From Acidobacteriota bacterium (GTDB taxonomy: Bacteria > Acidobacteriota > Blastocatellia > Pyrinomonadales > Pyrinomonadaceae): DNA of 64,000 nucleotides. Below, piece after piece: positions 16,713 through 24,348 of the stretch; within the stretch, counting starts at the first letter, position 1, and each line of letters begins with the position of its first letter. Where the stretch lies: the NCBI GenBank assembly GCA_016716435.1, contig JADJWI010000003.1, positions 124,001 to 188,000 of the forward strand, read 5' to 3'. The notes beneath the pieces were generated by a model. The model ran no database searches, was not told the DNA's origin, and saw only the letters and a list, made by a program, of their open reading frames with translations. The position numbers were made by a program, and so were the translations under genes.

Positions 16713-19490
16713 CTATTGCCCGGCCGCCTTTGCCTTGGCAAAATCGCCCGCCTTGAAGAGCGAGATCTTGCTCGGCGTGATGTGCCGCTTAACGGCGGCA
16801 TTGACCTGCTCAAGTGTCAATGCCTCGATCTTCGCTTCAAGATCGGCGTTCCATTGATATGTCCGGCCGATGTCGAGATAGCTGGCAAGACCCGAAGCGA
16901 TCGAGCCATCTGCCGCACGCTGACGCTGCTGTGCAAGCAGGTAACCCTGCTTTGCACTCGCAAGCTCTTCGGCGGTAAAGCCTTCGTTGACCACCTTGAC
17001 CATCTCTTCCATGAAGGCCGCCTCGAGCTTATCGCGGTTCTCGGGAGCATAGATGGCCTGGCCGAAAAAGACCGCATTATCGCCGACCGAAGGTACCTGA
17101 AGCCCGGCGCCGACGCCGTAGCTCAGGCCGTCCTGTTGCCGGATGCGGGTCGCGAGCCGGGAGTTGAGAAATCCGCCGCCGATTATCGAACTCGCGATCT
17201 GCATCGCCGGATAATCCGGGTGGCTATTGTTCATCTGAATGTTGAGGCCGGCAACGAAGAACGCGTTCGCCTTATCGGGCGTTTCGAAGTTCTCATTTGC
17301 CGCCGCGATGTCGGCATATCCGGTGAGGATCCGTGCATAGGGCTTCGAGCTCTTCCAGTTGCCGAAGTGACGTTCAACAAGCGAGCTGACCGCCTGCGGA
17401 TCGAAATCGCCGACAACGGCGAGCTCACCCTGCGACGCTCCGTAAAAATCCTTGTGGAAAGCCTTTACGTCGGCGAGCGTGATCGCCTTAAGTGCATCGA
17501 TGTCTTCATCGAGCGTTCCCGAATAGCGAACGTCGCCTTTCGGGTAGCGATTGAAATGCCGCTGCAATGCACGAAGCGCGACCTGTGTCGGATCGCTTCG
17601 GCCGGATTCGAGGTTGGTGATGTTCTGCAGCTTGAGCGTTTCGAACTCGTTCTCAGGGAAGCTCGGATCTTTGAGGACCTCGGCGACAAGGTTCATCACT
17701 TCAGGCAGATTCTCCCGCGTCGTCTCGATGCTGACGTTAGCGCTCGTTGCCCCGCCAGAAACGCGAACGGTCGCCTTCAGTCGGTCGAACTCGTCCTGGA
17801 TCTGCTGCCGGGTTCGCTTTGCGGTGCCGCGGGTCAGAAGGCTGCCGACCATGTTGCCGACAGACGAGCGGTTCATCAGGCTCTTCTCATCGCCAAAGCG
17901 GATCCGCATGTTGGCAAAGACCGTATCGCCGCGGTTGTCCTTAACGAGGAACGCCGTCTTGATGCCGCCGATCTGGGAACGGGCGGTGCGCGATTCGATA
18001 TTCGCAGGCGTCGGGTCAAATGCTTCGCCGGCCGCGATCGCTTCGCCGCCCTTGTAATCATTTACAAGCTTTGCAAGCTCTTCCTGCGAGACCATCGGGA
18101 TCTCGGCACGGTCCGGGGCTTCGGTCGGGATGAACTTTGCGATCGTCCGGTTCGATTGCTTCAGATACTGCCGGGCGACGCGTTGGACGTCCTCGGGCGT
18201 TACATTCTTGATGCGGTCGCGGTTGATGAAAAACAGCCGCCAGTCGCCCATTGCGATGTATTCGCTAAGCCCGAGCCCGACGCGGTTCGGGTCGTTGAGC
18301 GTCTGCTCAAAGTCCTTTAGCATCGCGGTCTTTGAACGCTCGACCTCTTCCTTGGTCGGCGGTTCCTTGCCGAAAGTTTCGAGCGTAGAGACCATTATGT
18401 CGCGGACCTCGTCAACATTGCCGTCCTTAGCAAGGGTGGCGGTGTAAAACTTGTAGCCGGGGTCGTGAAACTCGAAAACGTTGCCGCTAACGCCGGTTGC
18501 CTTCTTGGTTTCGACAAGCAACTTGTAGAGCTTGCTCGATGGGCTACCGGCCACAACGTCCGCAAGTATGCTGAGCGGCGCAGCGTCCGGATGTGACCCC
18601 GCCGGGATGCGATAACCGGCGCCAACAAGCTGGATGTCGCCTGTGCGGCGAACCGTTACCATCCGCTCGCCATCCTGAACGGGCTCGACCGTATAGATCG
18701 GCTGAAGCTGGCGCTCCGGCTTCGGGATCGCGCCAAAGGTCTTTTTGATAAGGCCGAGTGTTTTATCAACGTCAAATTTTCCCGCGACGAGCAGAACGGC
18801 ATTGTCCGGCTGGTAATACTTGCGATAAAAGGCCTGCAGCCGCTCGATCGGGACATTCTCGATATCGGAACGTGCGCCGATCGTCGTCTTGCCGTAGTTG
18901 TGCCACTCAAAGGCCGACGCCATCATCCGCTGGAGCGTTACACGGAACGGGCTGTTCTCGCCGGACTCGAATTCATTGCGGACAACCGAAAATTCACTCT
19001 CAAGGTCCTTCTTCGCGATGAAAGAATTGACCATTCGGTCAGCTTCGAGGTCGAGTGCCCATTCGAGGTTATCGTCGGTGGCCGCGATGGTCTCAAAGTA
19101 GTTCGTGCGGTCGTACCATGTCGTACCGTTCGGAGCGGCGCCGCGTTCGGTGAGCTCCTTCGGGATATTTGGGTGACGCGGCGTGCCCTTGAAAACGAGA
19201 TGCTCAAGCAGGTGAGCCATTCCGGTCTCGCCGTAATTCTCATGCCGCGAGCCGACCATGTAGGTGACGTTGACAGTGACCGTCTGCTTAGTTTGATCAG
19301 GGAAAAGCAGTATGCGAAGGCCGTTATCCATCCGATACTCGGTGATTCCCTCGACAGTCGCACCTTTTACGATGCCCTCGGGAAGCTTCGCCGCGGTTTG
19401 AGCGGGAACCGCAACGGCCAGCCCGTTCATAAGCAAAGCAAAAATGGCAAAGCTCAACGAAAATGGACGCAAAAACACTCGTTTATTCAT
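16713..19490 (-). CDS. Secreted M16 family zinc metallopeptidase (pitrilysin-like)
   Basis: Protein of 925 residues with signal peptide MNKRVFLRPFSLSFAIFALL...VPAQ. The first M16 half holds the inverted zinc motif HLLEHLVFKG (HxxEH) and the downstream Glu ligand region DLESEFSVVRNEFE. The second half (about 490-925) has the M16_C fold without an active HxxEH, as usual for single-chain M16B-type peptidases. It should degrade peptides in the periplasm. Start ATG has GAGG upstream. A 609-codon open frame on the opposite strand (16491-18320) is a shadow of this gene. Confidence 0.95.
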   Translation of the reverse strand: MNKRVFLRPFSLSFAIFALLMNGLAVAVPAQTAAKLPEGIVKGATVEGITEYRMDNGLRILLFPDQTKQTVTVNVTYMVGSRHENYGETGMAHLLEHLVFKGTPRHPNIPKELTERGAAPNGTTWYDRTNYFETIAATDDNLEWALDLEADRMVNSFIAKKDLESEFSVVRNEFESGENSPFRVTLQRMMASAFEWHNYGKTTIGARSDIENVPIERLQAFYRKYYQPDNAVLLVAGKFDVDKTLGLIKKTFGAIPKPERQLQPIYTVEPVQDGERMVTVRRTGDIQLVGAGYRIPAGSHPDAAPLSILADVVAGSPSSKLYKLLVETKKATGVSGNVFEFHDPGYKFYTATLAKDGNVDEVRDIMVSTLETFGKEPPTKEEVERSKTAMLKDFEQTLNDPNRVGLGLSEYIAMGDWRLFFINRDRIKNVTPEDVQRVARQYLKQSNRTIAKFIPTEAPDRAEIPMVSQEELAKLVNDYKGGEAIAAGEAFDPTPANIESRTARSQIGGIKTAFLVKDNRGDTVFANMRIRFGDEKSLMNRSSVGNMVGSLLTRGTAKRTRQQIQDEFDRLKATVRVSGGATSANVSIETTRENLPEVMNLVAEVLKDPSFPENEFETLKLQNITNLESGRSDPTQVALRALQRHFNRYPKGDVRYSGTLDEDIDALKAITLADVKAFHKDFYGASQGELAVVGDFDPQAVSSLVERHFGNWKSSKPYARILTGYADIAAANENFETPDKANAFFVAGLNIQMNNSHPDYPAMQIASSIIGGGFLNSRLATRIRQQDGLSYGVGAGLQVPSVGDNAVFFGQAIYAPENRDKLEAAFMEEMVKVVNEGFTAEELASAKQGYLLAQQRQRAADGSIASGLASYLDIGRTYQWNADLEAKIEALTLEQVNAAVKRHITPSKISLFKAGDFAKAKAAGQ

Positions 19491-19565
19491 AATTAAAACC
19501 TCATTATTTGTTTCGATTACTATTCTTAAATAGTTTCCGATGGTTACAAGAATCTGGTTACACTG

Positions 19566-19862
19566 CTAGCGTTCCGTGAAGGGGCCGCGAATGTGGAGAA
19601 TGGTAACCACGTTTCCGTCAAGATGAAAAAGTACGTTGTAACGACCGACGGCCAGCACTCTGGTTTCCGCGTTGTAGAGCTGCTGTTGCGGCGTCAGCGG
19701 ATACCCAAGAGGAGCTCGGCTGAGCTGCTCAATGAGCATATCGCGCATCTCAAAATACCATTTCGCTGCCTGCTCCGGGCCCCAAACCTCGCAACCCCAT
19801 TCAAATGATGCGTCAAGATCTGCAATGGCCTGATCGGTAAACTCGACCTCGAATCGCTTCAT
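19566..19862 (-). CDS. RelE/ParE family toxin
   Basis: Protein of 98 residues: FEVEFTDQAIADLDASFEWG at the N-terminus and ETRVLAVGRYNVLFHLDGN then VTILHIRGPFTER at the C-terminus are the ParE/RelE fold signatures. Its start overlaps the antitoxin stop by four bases (ATGA), so the pair is translationally coupled with the antitoxin first. ParE types poison DNA gyrase and RelE types cut mRNA; the sequence leans to ParE but this is not certain. Confidence 0.88.
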   Translation of the reverse strand: MKRFEVEFTDQAIADLDASFEWGCEVWGPEQAAKWYFEMRDMLIEQLSRAPLGYPLTPQQQLYNAETRVLAVGRYNVLFHLDGNVVTILHIRGPFTER

Positions 19863-20152
19863 TTCCCGAGCAGCGTTCTATACTTTTTCTCGAAGTCCTG
19901 AAACACCTGCTCCGCCGGTTTTGTCCGGCCCGCGTGCATGTCTTCGATACCGCGGTTGACGCTCGCGATGAGATCAAGACTTTCTTTTTCGCGCAGATAC
20001 TCGTCGTACGACTCGGCGTCGATCACCACCATGTCGGCCTTTCCATTGACGGTAAGCACGATCGGCTGTTTGGTCTTCTTTAGCTGCCGCCTGAATTTTG
20101 CCGTATCGCGCTTGAAGACGCTCAGGCTTTGAATATCACGGACGAGTTTCAT
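19859..20152 (-). CDS. Phd/YefM-type antitoxin
   Basis: Protein of 97 residues. The N-terminus contains PIVLTVNGKADMVVIDAESY, the Phd/YefM DNA-binding domain pattern, followed by a charged C-terminal tail (EQVFQDFEKKYRTLLGK) that would wrap the toxin. It precedes the ParE/RelE toxin gene with a four-base overlap and likely represses its own operon. Confidence 0.85.
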   Translation of the reverse strand: MKLVRDIQSLSVFKRDTAKFRRQLKKTKQPIVLTVNGKADMVVIDAESYDEYLREKESLDLIASVNRGIEDMHAGRTKPAEQVFQDFEKKYRTLLGK

Positions 20153-20209
20153 CTCTCTAGTTTAACACACGTTGCTAAATCGAATGCTAATTTCGCAACA
20201 TGAGTAAAG

Positions 20210-21170
20210 CTACTCCGCCTGCTCGCGGGCGTGGTATGAGCTTCGCGTCAGCGGTGATGATTCGACGTGTTTGAAGCCCATTTCGAGCCCGATCCGTTTC
20301 CATTCGGCAAATTCTTCGGGCGTTACGTACCGCTCGACCGGCAGCCGCTTTTCGTAGGGCTGCAGGTACTGGCCGATGGTCATTATGTCGCACGAAACGC
20401 TGCGGAGGTCGCGCATCAGTTCGACGACCTCCTCGAAGGTCTCGCCAAGCCCGGCCATAATGCCGCTCTTGGTTTTCATCGCGGGCTGCTGCGTGTCGCG
20501 CCAGCGGGCCGAACGCTCGAGCAGCTCAAGCGTTTGGTCATATTTCGCATCCGGCCTTACGCGGCGGTAAAGCCGGGCGATGGTTTCCGTGTTGTGATTG
20601 AGAACGTCTGGGCGGGCTTTGAGGACATTATTGAGCGCGTCCTCATCGCCGTTGAAATCGGGTATCAGCACCTCGACCTTGCAGCCGGGGTTAAGTTCGC
20701 GGACCTTGAGGATCGTCTCCGGCCCAATGCATCGAGCCGCCATCGGGCAGGTCGTCGCGATTGACCGAAGTGATCACGGCATGCTTGAGCTCAAGATGCT
20801 TCACGGCCTCGGCAACGTGCGTCGGTTCCATCGGGTCAAGGTCCATCGGCTTGCCCTTATTGACGGCACAGAAGCCGCAGTGCCGCGTGCAGGTATCGCC
20901 GCCGAGCATGAATGTGGCGGTCTTGTCCGTCCAGCACTCAAAGATGTTCGGGCACTTCGCCTCTTGGCAAACGGTATGCAGATTCAGCCCGTCGATCAAG
21001 TTAAGGACCTTATTCTGATTCGTCGGGTCGCCAAGCTTTATCTTGAGCCAATCCGGCTTCTTCAGCCTCTCTCTACCTTTCCGGTTCAAAAACTTCTGAA
21101 CCAGCACTTTTTCTTCGATCATAAAGCTAAAGAATACCAAATCTACATCGAAAGTCGTGAGAGGCTTCAC
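20210..21170 (-). pseudogene. lipA: Lipoyl synthase LipA, interrupted by one frameshift
   Basis: Two overlapping minus-strand frames together encode a full radical-SAM lipoyl synthase. The first (to about 20700) carries the auxiliary cluster CQEAKCPNIFEC and the radical-SAM motif CTRHCGFC, ending at NRDDLPDGGSMHW. The second resumes with ETILKVRELNPGCKVEVLIPDF and ends with the conserved SSPLTRSSYHA, whose RSSYH supplies the serine ligand. The shift lies at the GGGCCGG run near 20729-20735; one base removed joins the halves. All catalytic residues survive and the rest of the gene is undamaged, so an assembly indel is more likely than decay. Start may be 21170 or the ATG at 21122. Confidence 0.85.
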
Positions 21171-21196
21171 TCAAGATGACCATCGAACGCTTTGTT

Positions 21197-21538
21197 CTAT
21201 TGCACGATCCGGCACGCCACACGGCCGACGATGCTTGAGGGCGAGACGGTTCCGAAGGTCCGGCTGTCGGTACTTTCCTCGGGGCTGTCACCGATCAGTT
21301 CAAATCGCCCGTCCGCAGTAATACTGCCGATCCGCTTGATCATCCGGGTGCCGCTCTTATAAGGGTGGCGAGCGACAACAACATCGCCGAGCTTCAACTC
21401 CCGGGCCCGCTCATATATCAAGACATCGCCCTCCGAAATAAAGGGCTCCATTGATGAGCCCTCAACACGGACCGCCTCCCTCTTGCCGAGAAAGAGCAGC
21501 AGTCGATCAAGCAAACGTGCATCCCTGATCTCGTCCAT
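21197..21538 (-). CDS. sodX: Nickel superoxide dismutase maturation protease (SodX-type signal peptidase)
   Basis: Protein of 113 residues from the ATG at 21538; longer frames begin inside sodN. VRVEGSSMEPFISEGDVLIY holds the S26-type catalytic serine (SSMEP), and RMIKRIG the general-base lysine. Length is far below LepB and matches proteases paired with nickel SOD. It removes the SodN propeptide so that the N-terminal His-Cys hook can bind nickel. It sits directly downstream of sodN. Confidence 0.88.
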   Translation of the reverse strand: MDEIRDARLLDRLLLFLGKREAVRVEGSSMEPFISEGDVLIYERARELKLGDVVVARHPYKSGTRMIKRIGSITADGRFELIGDSPEESTDSRTFGTVSPSSIVGRVACRIVQ

Positions 21539-21603
21539 AGCAAAGCCGGAAAAGGCCGGACGGCGATGAACCGTTCCGGCCGATCTGATCAATGGAGCGA
21601 TCT

Positions 21604-22064
21604 TTAGGTCGTGTACCACTCGACCTGTCGATCTTTGGACGCCCAAAAGATCTCGTGGATCTCTTTGATCGCGTCCATCAGCTCATTGCGTGCTCAAGGC
21701 TGACCTCGACCTTGCAGGCGGAGCAAAGCTTCGCGGCCTTCCAAAACGTGTCGTGGAGGTTCGGGTACTTTTCCAGGTGGACCGGTTTAAAGTAATCGGT
21801 CCAGAGAATGAGCAACTCATCCTTGGCGACCTGTGCCTGCTCTTCCTTGACCACGATGTAGCGGGTCAGCGTATTGTGATAGTTTGCGGTCGCCTTTGCA
21901 TCGCCGCCATCCGGCACCTGGAGATCAAGGATCTTCTTCGTCATCGAGAGAACTGCCTCGGCCGCAATTCGGGCGGATGCAGGGTCATATACTCCGCACG
22001 GAGCATCGCAATGTGCTTCGGCGGTTCCGATATTTGTTGGTGTAAGTCTTAGTTTCTCAAACAT
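21604..22064 (-). pseudogene. sodN: Nickel superoxide dismutase SodN, frameshifted near its 3' end
   Basis: Starting at the ATG at 22064 (GAGG upstream), a 17-residue propeptide precedes HCDAPCGVYDP, the nickel hook in which His1, Cys2 and Cys6 bind nickel. LWTDYFKPVHLEKYPNLH is also family-typical. The main frame stops at 21678 after SLEHAMS. The next frame continues with NELMDAIKEIHEIFWASK to a TAA at 21604, which matches the normal C-terminus (IFWETK-like). One A missing in GCAATG (near 21684) explains the break. The hook is intact. An assembly error is the simplest explanation; the truncated protein would lack the last helix. Confidence 0.88.
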
Positions 22065-22087
22065 AATTTTCCTCAACTATATCAAAT

Positions 22088-22420
22088 TCAATCCACCGGA
22101 CGCGGGCCGGCATCAATTCCTTCGACGCTTGCCTGGCGGATGACGCGGACGTGGAGATCATCCATCAGCCGCACTTGGCATGAAAGCCGCGTGTGCTCGC
22201 CGAGGTCGGTCTTGGTGGCTAGAATCGCCTTTTCCGGTTCGCCGATCGGGCCCGGATCGCCCGAGAGCACCTCGACCCGGCATGTCGTGCAGCGGGCATT
22301 GCCACCGCAGCGGTGAAGAATATCCACCTCGTTATCCTCAAGGCAAAGCACTAGCTTTTTGCTCTCGTCACACTCGAATGCGAGCTGTCCATTTGCTGTT
22401 TCAGCCGTAATTCTTGGCAT
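22088..22420 (-). CDS. [2Fe-2S] ferredoxin
   Basis: Protein of 110 residues with the plant-type ligand pattern RCGGNARCTTCRVE and a fourth Cys in RLSCQVRL. It is a soluble one-electron carrier. It lies 23 bases upstream of the sodN start, so it is probably co-transcribed with sodN and sodX. A link to superoxide or peroxide metabolism is inference from position. Ribosome site GGGGGAA is visible upstream. Confidence 0.9.
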   Translation of the reverse strand: MPRITAETANGQLAFECDESKKLVLCLEDNEVDILHRCGGNARCTTCRVEVLSGDPGPIGEPEKAILATKTDLGEHTRLSCQVRLMDDLHVRVIRQASVEGIDAGPRPVD

Positions 22421-22451
22421 ATTTAATATATTCCCCCAATTTTCTTTGATT

Positions 22452-22862
22452 TTATTTTTTGTCTCCGATCTTCACTTTTTCCCGATTTTGATTTATCGCG
22501 ACGTAAACCACTTCGGCGTCCGTCACCTTCACTTTCTGGCCCTTGCTTCCGTAACGCTCGGCCTCGACGACCACATGAATGGTGATCGAGGTCGTGCCGA
22601 CCTTTATCGTCTCGGCGTAAAAGCTGACAAGGTCGCCCATAAAGACCGGTTCGTGGAAGATGATCTCCTTCATCGCGACCGTGACAAAGCGGTCGTGCTT
22701 CGTGTGCCGGCCGGCCTCGACCGCTCCGGCGACGTCAATATAGCTCAGGATCACACCGCCAAAAACGGTCCCGTGGGCATTAGTATCCCGCGGCATCATC
22801 GTCAGCCGTATCGCCGCATCGCGGATCAAGCCCGCGGGTTCAGTCTCTTGTTCATTACTCAT
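22452..22862 (-). CDS. Acyl-CoA thioesterase (YciA-like hotdog fold)
   Basis: Protein of 136 residues. MMPRDTNAHGTVFGGVILSY and DFVTVAMKEIIFHEPV-type segments (here RFVTVAMKEIIFHEPVFMGD) match the hotdog acyl-CoA thioesterase family, with the catalytic Asp/Asn loop DTNAHGTVFGG. It hydrolyses acyl-CoA in the cytoplasm. It is the first gene of the run leading to the ferredoxin and sodN (31-bp gap). Confidence 0.88.
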   Translation of the reverse strand: MSNEQETEPAGLIRDAAIRLTMMPRDTNAHGTVFGGVILSYIDVAGAVEAGRHTKHDRFVTVAMKEIIFHEPVFMGDLVSFYAETIKVGTTSITIHVVVEAERYGSKGQKVKVTDAEVVYVAINQNREKVKIGDKK

Positions 22863-22929
22863 AACTATCTGGACAAAGCCAAGTAATCGCGTAATCGTAA
22901 GATGCTAAATCGTCTTACGATAAAAGCAA

Positions 22930-23159
22930 TTCGATCAACCCTTTGTGGCCTTTGTGCACAAGCTCCGCGACCTTTGTGTTTAAGCACCCTTCACAATTCA
23001 ATACCTGTCTGATCATCAAGGCAGCTTAAACACCAAGTACTCAAAGGACTTGCACAAAGGGCACAAAGCTTCGATCAACCCTTTGCGAACTTTGTGCACA
23101 AACTTTGCGACCTTTGTGTTTAAACTCCCTTCACCTTTCGAGCTCCCGGCTGATCATCA
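22930..23159. repeat. Direct and inverted repeats of a CCTTTGTG-type word
   Basis: Copy A at 22930-22994 and copy B at 23070-23134 are about 65-bp direct repeats with about 85% identity, both starting TTCGATCAACCCTTTG. Between them, 23026-23069 holds an inverted version (CACAAAGGGCACAAAG). Units such as CCCTTTGTG and GCCTTTGTG give a 9-base period. Both copies are followed by a TGATCATCAA element; in copy B this is the 3' end of the GxxExxY gene, so the repeat abuts a stop codon. The whole 294-bp gap is explained by this array. Confidence 0.8.
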
Positions 23160-23540
23160 AAGGATCAATCGCTTGATGCCATTTTTCAACAATTCGACAT
23201 TGAAGTTTATCAGTAGCCCGAGCTTGTAATCACCCAACCGCATGTACGTGAGCGTCTGTGCCACGAATATCGGGTGCAGGGCTTCAACGGCCTTCACTTC
23301 AACGACCAGTTTCTTCTCGACCACCATATCGATGCGATAGCCGATCTCTAAATTGACCTCTTCGTATATCAGGGGCATTGGTTTCTGATTTTCAACGAAG
23401 AGTCCGTTCTTCCGTAGCTTGTAGAGCAAACACGCGTGATAGGTGCTTTCAAGAAGCCCGGGCCCGAGCGACCGGTGCACATCCATCGCGGCTCCGATCA
23501 CCTGATACGAAAGCTCATTTTCACTGAGCGAAGAATTCAT
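23157..23540 (-). CDS. GxxExxY protein (PD-(D/E)XK-like, unknown role)
   Basis: Protein of 127 residues. The name motif is GPGLLESTY, and the later YRIDMVVEKKLVVEVKAV segment has the D...ExK pattern of nuclease-like folds. The start at 23540 overlaps the hydrolase stop (ATGA), so it is the second gene of that unit. GxxExxY genes are widespread and often sit beside CACAAAG-type repeats, as here. No function is established; a nuclease role is only suggested by fold. Confidence 0.85.
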   Translation of the reverse strand: MNSSLSENELSYQVIGAAMDVHRSLGPGLLESTYHACLLYKLRKNGLFVENQKPMPLIYEEVNLEIGYRIDMVVEKKLVVEVKAVEALHPIFVAQTLTYMRLGDYKLGLLINFNVELLKNGIKRLIL

Positions 23541-24181
23541 TTCGCTATCTTCTCCACCGTCCAGTCGCGGATGGCTTTGCGGAGTTCGTCGAGGTGTTCG
23601 TCGAAGAAGTGTCCGCAATCTTTGAACCAGACAAGTTCCGCATCGGTCACCTTTGCCACTTCGTCCACGAGCCGTTTCAGATTTTCAAGATCGCCAAATT
23701 CATCCTGGTCGCCGTGGACGAAAAGTATCGGCTTGCGGACCTCGAGGAGGAACTGGTAATCGCCGTATTTATCGACCGGCGTCCCGATGCTGATCAGCCT
23801 CCGGACACGCGGGTCGTCCTTGCCGACCTCCATCCCCGTCCGCGAACCGAACGAGAAACCGGCGAGCGTCATATCCTCGCCCGGATACTCGGCGGCCATA
23901 TGGTCGAGCGCCGTGCGGACGTCCTCCATTCCGCCGGGGATCTCCGAATGAACGCCGGTCGATGCTCCGACGCCGCGAAAATTGAACCGCAGCGTCGCGA
24001 GCCCCGCATCTACAAGCCCCGCCGCTGCCCGAAAGACGACCTTATTATGCATCGTCCCGCCGCCGAGCGGATGCGGGTGGCAGACCACGCCGACGCCACG
24101 CCGTTCACCCGCAGGCTCTTTCAGAATAGCCTCAAGCTGCCCGTGCGGAGCCGGAATTAGCAGGTTCCCCTTTGGATACAT
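23537..24181 (-). CDS. Alpha/beta hydrolase
   Basis: Protein of 214 residues. CHPHPLGGGTMHNKVV is the oxyanion-loop region, LAGFSFGSRTG holds the nucleophile Ser near residue 115, VHGDQDEFGD the acid and DCGHFFDEH the catalytic His near the C-terminus. It is a cytoplasmic serine hydrolase of the dienelactone-hydrolase-like superfamily, substrate unknown. It overlaps the downstream GxxExxY gene by four bases. Confidence 0.88.
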   Translation of the reverse strand: MYPKGNLLIPAPHGQLEAILKEPAGERRGVGVVCHPHPLGGGTMHNKVVFRAAAGLVDAGLATLRFNFRGVGASTGVHSEIPGGMEDVRTALDHMAAEYPGEDMTLAGFSFGSRTGMEVGKDDPRVRRLISIGTPVDKYGDYQFLLEVRKPILFVHGDQDEFGDLENLKRLVDEVAKVTDAELVWFKDCGHFFDEHLDELRKAIRDWTVEKIAK

Positions 24182-24348
24182 ACCGAAACTTCGATTCTAG
24201 ATAGTGGCCCCGCGATAAGCAAACACTCCCGCCGACGCCAAAGGTGCAAATACGAACAGACCCGATAGAATTCGCCCGTCCTTTCGTGATAACTTTTCTG
24301 TTTAATGTTTTGCGGGCCAGAGGCTTGCTGCACGGCTTTCTATTGCAA

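Noticed and set aside
16491..18320. A 609-codon open frame on the plus strand over the M16 peptidase gene
   Set aside because: It has no start region, ribosome site or recognisable domain, and its residue pattern is the typical mirror image of a G+C-rich gene on the other strand.
22930..23159. Possible CRISPR array
   Set aside because: Only two direct copies and one inverted copy, no uniform spacers, no cas genes, and a 9-base internal period instead of conserved 28-37-bp repeats.
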